DNA of 17,976 nucleotides, from the NCBI GenBank assembly GCA_017633195.1, contig JAGBPV010000018.1, positions 1 to 17,976 of the forward strand. Reading direction: 5' to 3'. This stretch comes from a bacterium. GTDB lineage: Bacteria; Bacillota_I; Bacilli_A; Mycoplasmatales; Mycoplasmoidaceae. Below are positions 1-10,610 of the stretch, piece after piece (position 1 is the stretch's first letter; every line of letters begins with the position of its first letter). A program made the translations under genes and the position numbers. A model generated the notes under the pieces. It searched no databases and was not told the DNA's origin. It saw nothing but the letters and a program-made list of their open reading frames with translations.

Positions 1-3000
1 ATTGTTTGCAATTGAAGTAACAGTATTTAAAGAATCTTGAGTATTGAATGAAATTGTGTTATTTTTAATGTCATTTGAAATTTCATTTTCAATTGCATTA
101 ATAATTGCTTCTTGCAAACTAATTGAATAATTGCATAATGCGTCTGCTGCAGTATATGAACTCATTGAATTATAATTTTGAATATCAATGCTATCACTTA
201 ATAATCTATTTAATTTAGAGTAAATTCCATTATTAATGTTTGTGCTTGTACTACTTGTTGATGATGTTGAATTATTAAAGCCATCTATAAAAAATATATT
301 TGATGTTTCATTACCAGCAGAATTTGGTCCAAGTCCAGTTCATGATAATAATATTCCATTATATGCTAATTGAACACCTGAAATTTCTGTTGTTAAATTA
401 TTTGAGTTTCAAAGATATAAAGGAAAAATGATTTCAATATTATTTATTATTTTGTTACAACTATATGTAATACCATTAACAGTATCAGAATAGATGTCGT
501 GATATATGACACTAAGAATTGCTGATTTTAGTTCATCTAAATGATTATTTAATGCTTCTTGTGCAGTATATGAATCAATGTTTTTACAACTTCCAACATC
601 AATTATTGAAGGTATTCATGAATCTAAATTATTTGCAATTTGATAGTTAATATAACTCATTGTATTATTATTTATTGATGGACTACTAAACCCGGTAACA
701 TTAAAAGTATTAGAACCTGTTTTAGGAGTTATTGTTATTCCTTTATACATTAATCCTACTGACGATTGACATTCTTTGTTATCTTGATTTCAAATCATTC
801 CAGGACCAATTACTTCTATGTTTGCTGCTATCTGACTTGCAGTAAATGTAACACCATTCACAATAACTGAAGCAATTTCATTTTTAATTGCACTAATAAT
901 TGCTTGTTGCAAAGTTTTTCAATGATCATTAAATGCTTGTGCTGCTGTATAAGAATCCATGTCATCATACTTAGCAACATTTATATCATTAGGTAATGAA
1001 TTTAATTCATTTAATATTTCTTCACTAACTGTACAAAATCCAGTGATAGTAAATGTATTTGTTGATGATGAATTTGAAGTGCCTTTAGGTATTAATTGAG
1101 TACTATTGCCATCTAAAATACCTTCATAATATAATGTAACATCTGGAATTTGTCCACTTATATTATCTTGCATAGAAACATTATCTGGAAGTGTAGGATA
1201 TATTGTATTTAATATATATTGCAAAGTATATGAATAATTATCATACACAAATAATGAAATATGGGTTTTTATTTCAGTTTCTATTGCATCAGTAATTGCT
1301 TGATTTAGTGAATTACTCTCAGATAATCATGCTAAACTTGCAGTATATAAACTCATATTTTCATAACTAGAAACATTAATTGTGTTATTTAATAATGAAT
1401 CCAATATATTCACAAATTTTTGATTTATATTACTAATTTGATTACTAAATCCTGTGAAATAGAATGAAGTAGTGTTATGTCTACTTTTCTGTAAAGCTAG
1501 AGTTATTCCATCATATTCTAATGAAACATTAGGAATTTGTCCATATAGATTATTTTGTTGTGAAATTATTTTTGGCAATGTGTATGATATATTACTTAAC
1601 AGATTTTGTACTCCAAGTCTAATAGACTGAGGATTTATAGAATCATTAAAAAGAAAACAATTATCAATATAATAATTATTAAATACAATTTTTATTAGTT
1701 CTTCAAAATCTTCATGCAAAATAATAGGTGTATTATTGATTATATTTTGAGCAGTATATGAATCAATATTTTTAAATGAAGAAAAATAAAATGTATTCCT
1801 ATCATAATTAGTTAATGTTTCATTAAATGCATTAACAATTTTTTCTTTAGGAATATTATTAAATCCATTAATTACAAAATTTTTTGAAGATGTATTAGAT
1901 ATCAAAGACATACCATTATATGATAATGATACATTTGGAATTTCTAAATCTATATCATTTAACAAAGTAATAAAATTTGGTAATGTAATTGTTATATTAT
2001 TTGCAATTTCAGATGCAGTATATGAAATTCCATCAATATCAAATGAATCATTAGATTTTGTAATTTCATTTTCAATTGCATCAATAATTGCAGTTTTTAA
2101 ATTATCAGTTGATAAATCACTTAATGCTTCTGCTGCAGAATATTCATTCATATCTTCATAATTTGAAACATTAATTGTACTGTTTAATAATGAAAATAGT
2201 TTTTTTGCAACTTGTTGATTTCTATTATAGTTAATGTTTGCTTGATTTGATGAAATAACCTTAAAGCCTTGAACTATAAAACTATTTGTTGATGAATTTG
2301 TAGAAGAAGATTTAGAAGTTAATTTAATACCATTGTATGATAATAAAACTCCTGGAATTTGTCCATTTGAATTATATTGTGTAGCTACTGCTTGTGGCAA
2401 TTCAATAGTTATTTCATTTGCGATTTGTGATGCAGTATATGCTATGGAATCAATAATGAATGATATTTTTGATGAAGAAATTTCATTCTCAATAACTTGA
2501 ATTATTGCAGATTTTAAATTGTTAGTTAATGTACTATTTAGTGAATCAGCAGCAGTATACGAACTAATAGGTTCTTTACTGATATTAATTATTTGATTTA
2601 ATAATGAATCTAATTTACTTGCAATTTGGTGATTTCTATTTGTATTATTACCTTTTCCACCTGGATTGTATCCTATTTGACTAGCAGATGGTTTAGTAAA
2701 TCCTTCAATAATAAAATCATTTGTACTTGTATTATTTATAGTTTTAGTAGTTATTGAAATACCATTATATGATAATGTTACATTTGGAATTTGTGCATTT
2801 TCATCATCAGTTAAACTAACAGATTTTGGAAAACCAATTTCTATACCATTTGAAATGTCTGTTGCACTATAACCAATCCCATCAATATTAAATGTTTCTT
2901 TTGATTGTTTAATTTCGCTTTGAATTGCTGAAACAATGGCGCTTTCAAGATTATTATTTATTTTAGTTAATTGATCATTTAATGCATCTGCTGCAGTAAT

Positions 3001-4760
3001 TGTACTAAATCCTGAAATTTGAATGATTTGATTTAAAAATGAATCAAGTTTAGTTGCAATCTGATGGTTTCTATTTGCACTATTTCCTTTTCCACCTGGA
3101 TTATATCCTGTTTGAGTTGAATTTACAGGTATAAAACCTTCAACAATGAAATCATTTATAATTGTAGAATTTGTTGAAAAAGAATTTGACATTAGTTTAA
3201 TACCATTGTATGATAATGAAACTCCTGTAATTTGTCCAGATTCATCACTAGTTAATGAAACATTAGTTGGTAAATCAATTTGAATTCCACTAACAATTTC
3301 AGAAGCAGAATATAAAATTCCACCAAAAATAAAGTTATTAATATTACTAATTTCAGTTGCTATTTCATCTTTAATAGCTGTTATTAAATTAGCATTATGT
3401 TTAGTTAGTGCATCTGCTGCAGTATAAGAACTCATATCATTGTAATTAGATACATTAATAACTTTATTTAATAATGTATCTAATTCATTTGCAACTTCTT
3501 GATTTCTAGTTGTTATTTGTCCTGAATTATTAGAAGATGATGAACTTGAAGTTGTTTCATTAACAGTAATAGGAATTGTACCAATTTCACTAATACTAAT
3601 AGTTTTAAATCCATCAATAATAAAATTATTTTGGTTAGAATTTATTGATGTTGAGTTCGTAGATGTTGAAGCAGTTGGTTTTAATAAAATGCCATTGTAT
3701 GATAATGTTACATTTTGAATTTGTGCTTTTATATCTTCTTGTTGTGAAATTCCTATAGGTAATTCAATATGAATTTCATTTATTATTTCATTTGCAGTAT
3801 ATGAAGTTCCAGCAAAATTGAACTTACTTATGTTATTATTAATTTCATTTGCTATTTCATTTTTAATAGCAGATATTAAATCATCATTATGTTCACTTAA
3901 TACAATTGCTGCAGTATATGAACTTATATTGTTATAGTTTGAGATATTAATAACTTGATTTAATAATGAGTTTAAAATTTTTGCAATTTCATCATTTTTA
4001 TTATTAATTTCATCACTAAATCCATCAATAATAAATGTATTTGTACCATTTTTTGATTCTAATGAAATTCCTTTATAAGAAATTTTTATATTTGGAATTT
4101 GTGCATTTTCATCATCTTGTAATGTAATTGCATTTGGTAATGTGATTGCAAGATCTTTTATGATTTCATCTGCATTGTATGTAATGTTATCAATATTAAA
4201 AGTTGAATTAAAATTATTATTTATTTCAGCTTCAATTGCACTAGTTATTGCTTCTTTTAAAGTATTTACATGTTCATTTAATGCATCTGCTGCACTATAA
4301 GAACTCATATTTTCATAATTAGCAACATTAATATATTCATTTAATAAAGAATTTAATTTATTAACAACATTTTTATTAATTGTATTGTTTTGTGTTGAAT
4401 TATTTGCAATACTAAAACCTACAACTGTATAACTTGTTGCATCCTTAGGTTGAATAGTAATTTCACTATTGTTAGTTTTATATACTAATTTAACATTTGA
4501 TATTTCACCATTTATATAATTGTTATATAAGACTGTACCTGGTAAATCTACTGTAATATTTTTATAAATTACTGAACCATTATAAACATTTCCATCAATA
4601 TTAAATTTCTTATTCATTAAATCAGATTGAATACTTGATAAAATTAAGGATTTAGTTTCATTAACATTGTTTTTTAATAATGCTTGGTTTGAATTTAAAT
4701 TACTTTTTATTTTAATTGGATCATTAATATATGAACCAATCATATTTGCTAATTTTTGAT
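1..4760 (-). repeat. Degenerate protein-level tandem repeat, 11 full units plus one partial
   Basis: The hallmark encoding SYTAADAL (seen on the plus strand as tctgctgcagtatatgaact-like text) recurs near 4284, 3908, 3412, 2986, 2540, 2126, 1741, 1331, 943, 553 and 142. Spacing is therefore roughly 376-496 nt, i.e. about 125-165 residues. Units differ mainly in the length of the Ser/Thr/Asn-rich stretch after SYNGI and before the IxGF motif. Two adjacent units (around 2640-2690 and 3065-3115) share the insert YNPGGKGN followed by NRNHQIA and KLDS, which suggests a more recent duplication. Units nearest the left edge are the most divergent and contain Cys and Trp. Confidence 0.88.
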
Positions 4761-4908
4761 TTTGTTCTAAACTATTATCTAATTTCTTTGTATTCTTATT
4801 ACTACAATAATATGCTATTAAACCAATAGTAGTAGCAGATAAAGCCAAAACAGCAATTATGCTTAATATTGATATTATTTTTCTTTTTCTTTTCATCGTT
4901 AAATCCAT
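1..4908 (-). CDS. Giant membrane-anchored tandem-repeat surface protein (partial, C-terminus off window)
   Basis: The frame is open for 1636 codons from the ATG at 4906-4908 to the left edge if TGA is tryptophan; TGA occurs at 1327, at 919 and at about four more places below 800. The N-terminus (MDLTMKRKRK, then about 22 hydrophobic residues ending near IAYYC) is a basic-hydrophobic signal anchor. There is no convincing lipobox, so I expect the rest to face outward on an uncleaved or ordinarily cleaved anchor. The remainder is a chain of degenerate units. Each unit has a helix like LKxAIxxAIxxEI, a strand-rich part with IDGxxYTAxEI, ITLPxxI, QIPNVTLSYNGISL and FIIDGF, then a linker helix LNSLLNQxINVSNY and the hallmark SSYTAADAL. 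The body is very rich in Asn, Ser, Thr and Ile. AAAGAGA lies close upstream of the ATG. ATG at 4894-4896 (MKRKRK) is an alternative start without a better ribosome site. Adhesin or immune-decoy roles are typical of such mycoplasma proteins, but I recognise no named family. Confidence 0.9.
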
Positions 4909-4947
4909 ATTCTCTTTTTTTTAAAAGGATGATATTTCATAAAAATA

Positions 4948-4971
4948 AATATCTTAAATGATTAAGATATT
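4948..4971 (-). terminator. Hairpin between lipoprotein gene and giant repeat gene
   Basis: Perfect 10-bp inverted repeat (aatatcttaa / ttaagatatt) with a 4-nt loop, about 45 nt beyond the stop of the 305-aa gene. On the minus strand it is followed by TTTATTTTTA. It fits a Rho-independent terminator, probably leaky, since the next ATG is only 40 nt further on. Confidence 0.6.
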
Positions 4972-5016
4972 AAATAAAATTAGCAAAATATTTTTTATTA
5001 AACAATAGAAGAAAAA

Positions 5017-5934
5017 TTAAATATTTGTTCCATAATCATAAGAATTGTTATAAACTGATACAAAACTAGAAAAGTTAATTTCAGGTTGTCAAGACATTGA
5101 AAAAACACTTATAGTAGGAAGTTTAATCATTGGTTGATTTTGGTTATTTATGATATCTTGTAAATATTTATTTGATAAACTTTCAGGATTAAAATCACCT
5201 TTTGAAATAATTGAGCCAATATCACCTCAACCAAAAATTGCTTTGTTTACTAAAACAGTTAAAGTACCATCAGTTATATTTGTATTTTTACTAAATGCAA
5301 TTCCACCATAATAATTGTTATTATTAAATGCTAATTGTCCTGATAAATTTTGTACAGTAGTAATTGTTGGAACAAAACTAATATTTTTTCAATAAGAAGT
5401 GCAATCAAATTTTCACATTAAATATTTTTCTTTAATGTTACTTGCTCTTACTAAATACATACTAAGATCATATTCAGCACCTAAATTTACATCTTTATTT
5501 TTCTTATTAAATTGAATTCCACAAGCTGGAACAGTATAATCAAATCCATAATAATAAGTATTTCCATCAATATTAGCAGTTTGTTTCTTATTAATAAAAA
5601 ATGAATTATTGTTATTACCAAAGAAAGAATAAATTGCGTTTGTTACAATTTTTTCATATCCAGTTTGTGTTTTTGTTAATGAATCATATGTTGCTGTTCA
5701 ATTATTTAAAGCATCATTATAATTTGTAAATGGTTTATTATTGTTTGAATTAACAATATCATTACTTAATTCATCATATTTAACAAAACTTATTTTGTTC
5801 ATTGGTTTTAAAATTTTAGTGTCTGAATTTCAAATTTGTAAAACATTAGTTAAACCAAGTACACACCCAACAACTATTCCACCAACTACTAAAACTCCTG
5901 ATATACCTAAAATAAACTTTATTAACTTTCTCAT
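5017..5934 (-). CDS. Predicted 305-aa surface lipoprotein of unknown function
   Basis: Starts MRKLIKFILGISGVLVVGG and stays open under code 4 (several in-frame TGA codons) to TAA at 5017-5019. The N-terminus is a basic head plus hydrophobic stretch reaching IVVGC at about residue 24, which resembles a lipobox (V-V-G-C). It is therefore likely lipid-anchored outside the membrane; a plain signal anchor is the alternative. The body is Asn/Tyr/Thr-rich with no recognised domain. Residues about 60-110 (DALNNW, IVTNAIYSFF, NIDGNTYYYGFDYTVP) faintly echo the order of motifs in the adjacent giant protein (DALNEH, AIxxAI, NIDGxxY, TLP); this is a weak impression, not established homology. AGGAAAT lies about 8-10 nt before the ATG. 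It is the gene immediately upstream of the giant repeat gene on the same strand, separated by a hairpin, which suggests a joint surface role. Confidence 0.85.
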
Positions 5935-6030
5935 TTTGACTTATTTCCTAATTTAAACTTCTAATTTAGAACATTCTACTTATTCTTATAATATATTAAA
6001 ATCTCATTAATACAGTTTTCATTACAAAAA

Positions 6031-6051
6031 ATTGTGATATTTTAAGACAAT
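6031..6051 (-). terminator. Weak possible terminator after the first MATE gene
   Basis: Short stem attgt / acaat about 7 nt beyond the stop of the 724-aa gene. On the minus strand it is followed by a run of T (complement of acaaaaaa). The stem is only 5 bp, so this is tentative. Confidence 0.25.
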
Positions 6052-6057
6052 AAATTT

Positions 6058-8232
6058 TTAATTAAGTACTTTAATGTTACTTTCATTAAACATTTTTTTA
6101 TAATAATAATTTACAAATAAACTGTTTGGTCAAATTTCACTAACTTTTCTTCTTGGATTTAAATCTAAATACTTATAAATAAATATTGTAGTCATGATAA
6201 AGATTGTTAATGAATAACATCCTGCTGCAACAGGTAAATTATAAAAGAAGAATCACATTGCATTATTTTCATAAGGTAAACCAATTTCTTGTTCACTTAG
6301 TCCAGCATTTAAACTATCTTTACAATTAATTGCAATACTCATAAAAATAAAAATCATTGGAATGTTATAAATACATGATCTTAATAGTGCTACTAAATAT
6401 GAAGTTCCTAATCTGTTAGTACTTCTGTACATTAACATTCCTCCAGTAGCAAAACCCATAATCGGAATTTGCATTAATCATAATCAAATTAATTTATGTG
6501 CACTTTCTAATTGATAATCTGGAGAATTTTGATTAATTTGGAATCAATTTAAAATCCCAAAAGTAATTGGATCACAAAAACCAATCAAACCTAAAATAAT
6601 TCCTCCAATTCCAACAATAATGCCAATATTTCATCAATATGCTGCTCTTACACGATCAGTTCTTCTTGCTGAATAGTTATAAGCAAAAATTGGAGAATTA
6701 CTTCTTATTAAACCAAAAACAGTAAAGAAAAATAAGTTCACAATAGGAGTAACTGCTCCCATGATTGATAAGTAATATTCACCACCAACTTGAGGAATAA
6801 TTTGTACAGTTACATAAGTTACTTGATTAGTTAAAATAATATTAGAAATTGAAAAACTTACTGTACCAATTAACATACTTAAACCAAATAAGGCAATTTC
6901 ACCCATAATTTTTCAACTAAAATAAAAATATTTTTTATTTAATACATTAAAGTTTGCAACACTTTTTATTTTCTTAGAATATTGAATATATAAAGCAGAT
7001 CAAATAAATTGCACAATTCAACCAATTACACTTGCAGTAGCTGCACCTTCCATACCAATTTGTGCAATTTTAATAAAAATAAAATCTAATAAAATATTAA
7101 ATAATACAGTGACAATTGTGATTGTAGTAGATACTGCAATTGCACCTTCACTTCTTAAAATTACTCCAAGCAAGTTACTTAAAGCAAAAATTGTACATCC
7201 AGCATCCATAATGAACATAAAGTCTTCTGCTCATTTAATTGAATATGTTCTTACTTGTGCATAATAGTGATTTCAAACACTTAAAATACTGCTATTTGAA
7301 TTTGTAGAAGGATCATAAACTAAAATATTAAAATGATTATTACTATTTACATTCTTTGTTAGTAATTGATCATTCAAAGTTGGATCAATTAATTGATTAT
7401 TAGAAATATTTAAATATTCATCTTGATTCACTTTTACATAATAAGTATAAACATCATCATGTTTCATAAAGTAAATCTTATCGATTAATTGACCATTACT
7501 ATTTTCAAAAAAGATATCACTAAAATCTCAATGATTTTGACTTAAATTTTTTTCAGCTAAACTATATAAACCATAAATTTCATTTTTGGATAAATTATCT
7601 GATACTGCTTGAGCAGGAATAACTGTTGGAATCAAAATAATTAGTAAAGCAAAACAAATTAAACCAGAAGTAATACATCCAACAAAAGCATTTTGTCAAA
7701 CAAATGCTGCTTTTTTATAATCTCCTTTACCTAATGCTTGAGTATATTTCACACTTGTTCCTACAGCGAACAAACTAGGAATAGAGTTAATAATAATGCT
7801 TAGTGCTCCTATTAATGAAACTCCAGATCTTACTACTCCTGCACTATCAAAAACAGTTAATCCAATAGTATTTGCTATTGCTGTAGTTAAATTTAATAAT
7901 CCATCTTTATCAGTTCCAATTTGTGATTTAATGTTATTAATAATTTCATTTCCACCATTAGCATTAATATAATTTAGCATTGGATCAAACAAACCTTGTC
8001 CTTTTGCATAAAACAAACTATTAAAACTATAGTTATGAGTTGTTGGCATAAAGTTTACTAACATTAATTGATCAACAAAGGTAAATAATCCTAAAAAAAA
8101 TGACATGATTAATCCTGTTAATCCAACTTTGATAGTAACTTTTCAAATTGGGTCTAAGCCATATAATCTTGCTGATTTACTTACATTAGCAAATTTAGCA
8201 TCTTTATTGATATTTCTTTTATTATTGTTCAT
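6058..8232 (-). CDS. MATE-family (MOP superfamily) multidrug/metabolite exporter with large extra loop
   Basis: A 724-aa polytopic membrane protein, open under code 4 from ATG at 8230-8232 to TAA at 6058-6060. MATE proteins export cationic compounds or metabolites in exchange for Na+ or H+. Both halves of the fold are visible. The N-half starts near residue 38 (LTGLIMSFFLGLFTFVDQLM) and contains the typical loop VKYTQALGKGDYKKAAF near residues 160-178. GMEGAATASVIG near 400 and a second bundle from residue 443 (MGEIALFGLSMLIGTVSFSI) complete it. Length is well above the usual ~450 aa because of two insertions. One is about 70 residues (60-130) after the first helix. The other is about 125 hydrophilic residues (208-335), rich in Asn, Asp, Tyr and Ser, between helices of the first half. 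No Shine-Dalgarno is seen, so it may be leaderless. Substrate cannot be inferred. Confidence 0.88.
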
Positions 8233-8248
8233 ATTAAAAATTTATTGA

Positions 8249-8266
8249 TTAATATTAAAATATTAA
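8249..8266. promoter_or_regulatory. Inverted repeat in 37-bp divergent intergenic region
   Basis: ttaatatt-aa-aatattaa is a perfect 8-bp inverted repeat. It sits centrally in the only 37 bp between the divergent starts at 8232 (minus, MATE) and 8270 (plus, 171 aa). Two promoters must be packed into or around this gap, so the palindrome may serve as a shared operator or as overlapping -10 elements. In DNA this AT-rich it could also be chance. Confidence 0.35.
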
Positions 8267-8269
8267 GGA

Positions 8270-8785
8270 ATGAATAATTTTGACTATCAGACTTTAACTA
8301 AAAATCTTAAATATAGTATATTTTCATTATATACTGTTTTTAGTTTTTATTTAATTGGTTTTTTCTTATTTAGTTTTAGTGTTGAAATTATTGTTATTAA
8401 GTCTATAAAGTCAAATGGTTTTGTATGAAATAATATGAATTTAATTTGAATTTTTGGATTGATAATAATGTTTGTTGCTTTTATTTGAAATATAGTAGTT
8501 TATTATCAAACTTTAAAATTACAAAAACAAGTCATTCCATATTTTGACAAAATTGTAATCTTAAATAAATATTTAAGAAAATGAAAACAAAGAATTAAAG
8601 CAAATAAAAATAATAATTGATGGTTTTTAAATATTTTTAATATTCTTGTTTGACTAAAATCAATTAAAAAGAATATTGATTATATACATGCTCATCAAAA
8701 TAATTTTAATAACAATAAAGATAAGCTTCAAACAATAGTTGAAAAATATTATGAACAAATAAATATGAAAAATAAACAAAAATAA
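8270..8785 (+). CDS. 171-aa two-helix membrane protein, unknown function
   Basis: ATG at 8270 to TAA at 8783-8785, open only with TGA as Trp (six or so TGA codons plus one TGG in a TGA-TGG pair). Two strongly hydrophobic segments (about residues 17-42 and 58-80) are followed by a long Lys/Asn/aromatic tail (ILNKYLRKWKQRIKANK, then more charged residues to the C-terminus), which should be cytoplasmic. AAGGA touches the ATG directly, so the start may be leaderless or poorly translated. Divergent from the first MATE gene across 37 bp. I do not recognise the family. Its general build (hydrophobic pair, then basic tail) resembles the 134-aa protein at 13099-13503, but no clear sequence match is visible. 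Confidence 0.8.
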
Positions 8786-8915
8786 ATTTTATTATCTAAT
8801 TTAAAAGAAAAAATCAAATCATATATCTTAAATATAGAATTTTTATATTGATAAATAAAATTAATATTTTTTTGTCTTAATTTTGAATTTAATAACTTCT
8901 TGATATTTGATTCAT

Positions 8916-8952
8916 AACAAAATTTTGTTTTTTAAAAAATAATATTATTTTT
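8916..8952. terminator. Possible bidirectional terminator between convergent genes
   Basis: In the 203-bp gap between the convergent 171-aa and 197-aa genes there are two consecutive self-complementary stretches: aacaaaattttgtt (8916-8929) followed by T residues, and aaaaataatattattttt (8935-8952). Either could end transcription, but the stems are almost purely A/T. Confidence 0.3.
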
Positions 8953-8988
8953 CAATTTTATACTTATATTTAGTTTTGAATTTTAAGT

Positions 8989-9582
8989 TTAAGCATTTGC
9001 ATCATCTATAGCATCAATCGTTTTATTGATTAATCTATTAATAGATATTACATTTATAATTGGAAAGATTAAGTATAAAACTGGAATAAAAAAACAAAAT
9101 AATGTATAAAAAAAACTAAAAATATATAAATGAGTAAATCCTGGTGCTTCTTTTTTAATATCTCTTAATTTAGTTGTAATTTTTACTTGTAATTTGAATA
9201 TTTTATAAATGCTAATTAGATATAAAAACGCAAAGCAAAAAGCAATTAAAATATTTATAAAAAAAGGTTCATGAAATAATTTATTAAATTCTCTTTGTAA
9301 GATTAGATCTTTAAATTCAATATATTTATTTATTAAAACATTTATTGCAGTATTAAAAGATTTAGTATCAAGTATTGAATCTTTTTCATTTAAGAATAAA
9401 CCAAAATATGCTGCAGTGATTATAAATGAAACACAAAAAAATCATCAAATAACTACTCAAAAACAATGCTTCTTTACTCTTTTAATTCATTTTTTTAATA
9501 AATGATGATTATTATTTAATTGAATTTCATCATTTACTTGTTTATGATTAAGTTTTCTTAATTGTTGTTGCATTTTATACAT
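8989..9582 (-). CDS. 197-aa multi-helix membrane protein, unknown function
   Basis: ATG at 9580-9582 (MYKMQQQLRKLNHKQ) to TAA at 8989-8991, open under code 4 (TGA encodes two or more Trp in the VVIWWFF region). There is a basic, hydrophilic N-terminus of about 40 residues, then a hydrophobic helix near 42-62. A loop of about 45 residues (with DSILDTKSFNTAVNVL) follows, then a second helix near 110-130 and one or two more near 150-180, ending in DAIDDANA. A second ATG three codons in (9571-9573) is an equally good start, and neither has a Shine-Dalgarno. It stands alone, convergent with the 171-aa gene. No family recognised. Confidence 0.78.
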
Positions 9583-10003
9583 TTTTTATTTTAATAACAA
9601 AATGAAAAAATTAAAATATATTAATAAAATTCTTAAAATAGTTACAAAAGTTGTAGTTTCATATTGTTAACTTCAAATTATCTATTTTAAATTTTTTTAT
9701 ATTTTGTTATGAATTTAAAAATATAATCTTGTTTTTATAGTTTTATTAATTTATTATCTATTTAAGAGATACTTTACTTAATACAATAAAAATTCATGTT
9801 AATGAAGAAATCAATACAAAATCAATAATCTTTCAAAGATTTTTATTTTATTAATTTTTACTTTATTATCAACTTTAAACTTTGCAATAAAATTTTGAAG
9901 TAATAATTATGTATTTTTTTTAAGTATTACTTTTTTATAAAACATATCTTTATTTTTTATTTCATGAAATGATTAAAATATATCTATAGTACAAAAAAAT
10001 AAA
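9583..10003. other. Gene-free AT-rich divergent intergenic region (421 bp)
   Basis: This lies between the starts of the 197-aa gene (minus) and the 196-aa gene (plus). I see no open frame longer than about a dozen codons with a plausible start and no tRNA-like fold. There is a weak hairpin aatctttcaaagatt at 9827-9841 followed by tttatttta, and a tatctatagt stretch (9981-9990) shortly before the plus-strand ATG that could hold a -10 element. It is likely to carry the promoters of both genes. Confidence 0.5.
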
Positions 10004-10594
10004 ATGATTGATATCAAATTAGAAGAAGAATTAAAAAAATACTTAGATAATTTAGATTTAACTATTATTATTAATCCAACAAAAATAAAAAGGTTAGCAA
10101 AGACCATTTTTTATTTAATGAAAGAAATTCATTTATATAAAGATGATCAACAAAAATTAAAAAAAATTAAATGAATTATTTTTAACATTACAAATTCATA
10201 TTTTTATAAAGATAAAAACATTTCTTTTATTTTTGATATAAAAAGTGATTTTATTAATGAAAATATACCATATGCTAATAATGCATATGCTTTTATTAAA
10301 AACAAAAATGAAAAATTTATGCTATTACAGTTTTATGATGAAAAACAAACCAATTTAAAACAATTAAGTTTATTTATTAGTGAATTTCTTCAAAAAATGA
10401 AAAATACACAAAACATGAAAGTTATTCCTTCAAGTTTTTTAAAAAAGTATTTTCATTATTTAAAACAAAATAATTTAAGAAATAGCTTAGATGCTATTGA
10501 AAACTTCTTAGAAATTTATCTTCAATACCAAATAAAAAAATATTTATCTTATAGATATATTGAAATAAATAAACTTAATATTTTTCATATTTAA
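10004..10594 (+). CDS. 196-aa soluble orphan protein upstream of a MATE gene
   Basis: ATG at 10004 (MIDIKLEEELKKYLDNL) to TAA at 10592-10594, needing one TGA codon as Trp (KKIKWIIF). There is no signal peptide or membrane helix. It is Lys-, Asn-, Phe- and Tyr-rich and probably cytoplasmic, with a helical start, a middle ISFIFDIKSDFINENIPYAN and helical C-terminal half (LSLFISEFLQKMKN, then LEIYLQYQIKKYLSYRYIEI). No Shine-Dalgarno precedes the ATG; taaaatatatctatagt just upstream could be a promoter for a nearly leaderless mRNA. It ends 44 nt before the second MATE gene on the same strand, so the two are probably co-transcribed. Function not recognised. Confidence 0.75.
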
Positions 10595-10610
10595 TTTTGT
10601 GATATCATAT

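Noticed and set aside
919..1330. Apparent stop codons splitting the giant gene (TGA at 1327 and 919)
   Set aside because: The frame continues with the same repeat pattern on both sides and TGA is Trp in every other gene of the window, so this is one gene and not a broken one.
5741..5956. Plus-strand open frame over the start of the lipoprotein gene
   Set aside because: Antisense of a well-supported gene with its own signal sequence and ribosome site; no promoter or ribosome site for this frame.
8910..9714. 14-bp inverted repeat attcataacaaaat / attttgttatgaat flanking the 197-aa gene, as in an invertible segment
   Set aside because: In DNA this AT-rich a 14-bp match within about 1 kb is close to chance expectation, and no recombinase or promoter-switch layout is present.
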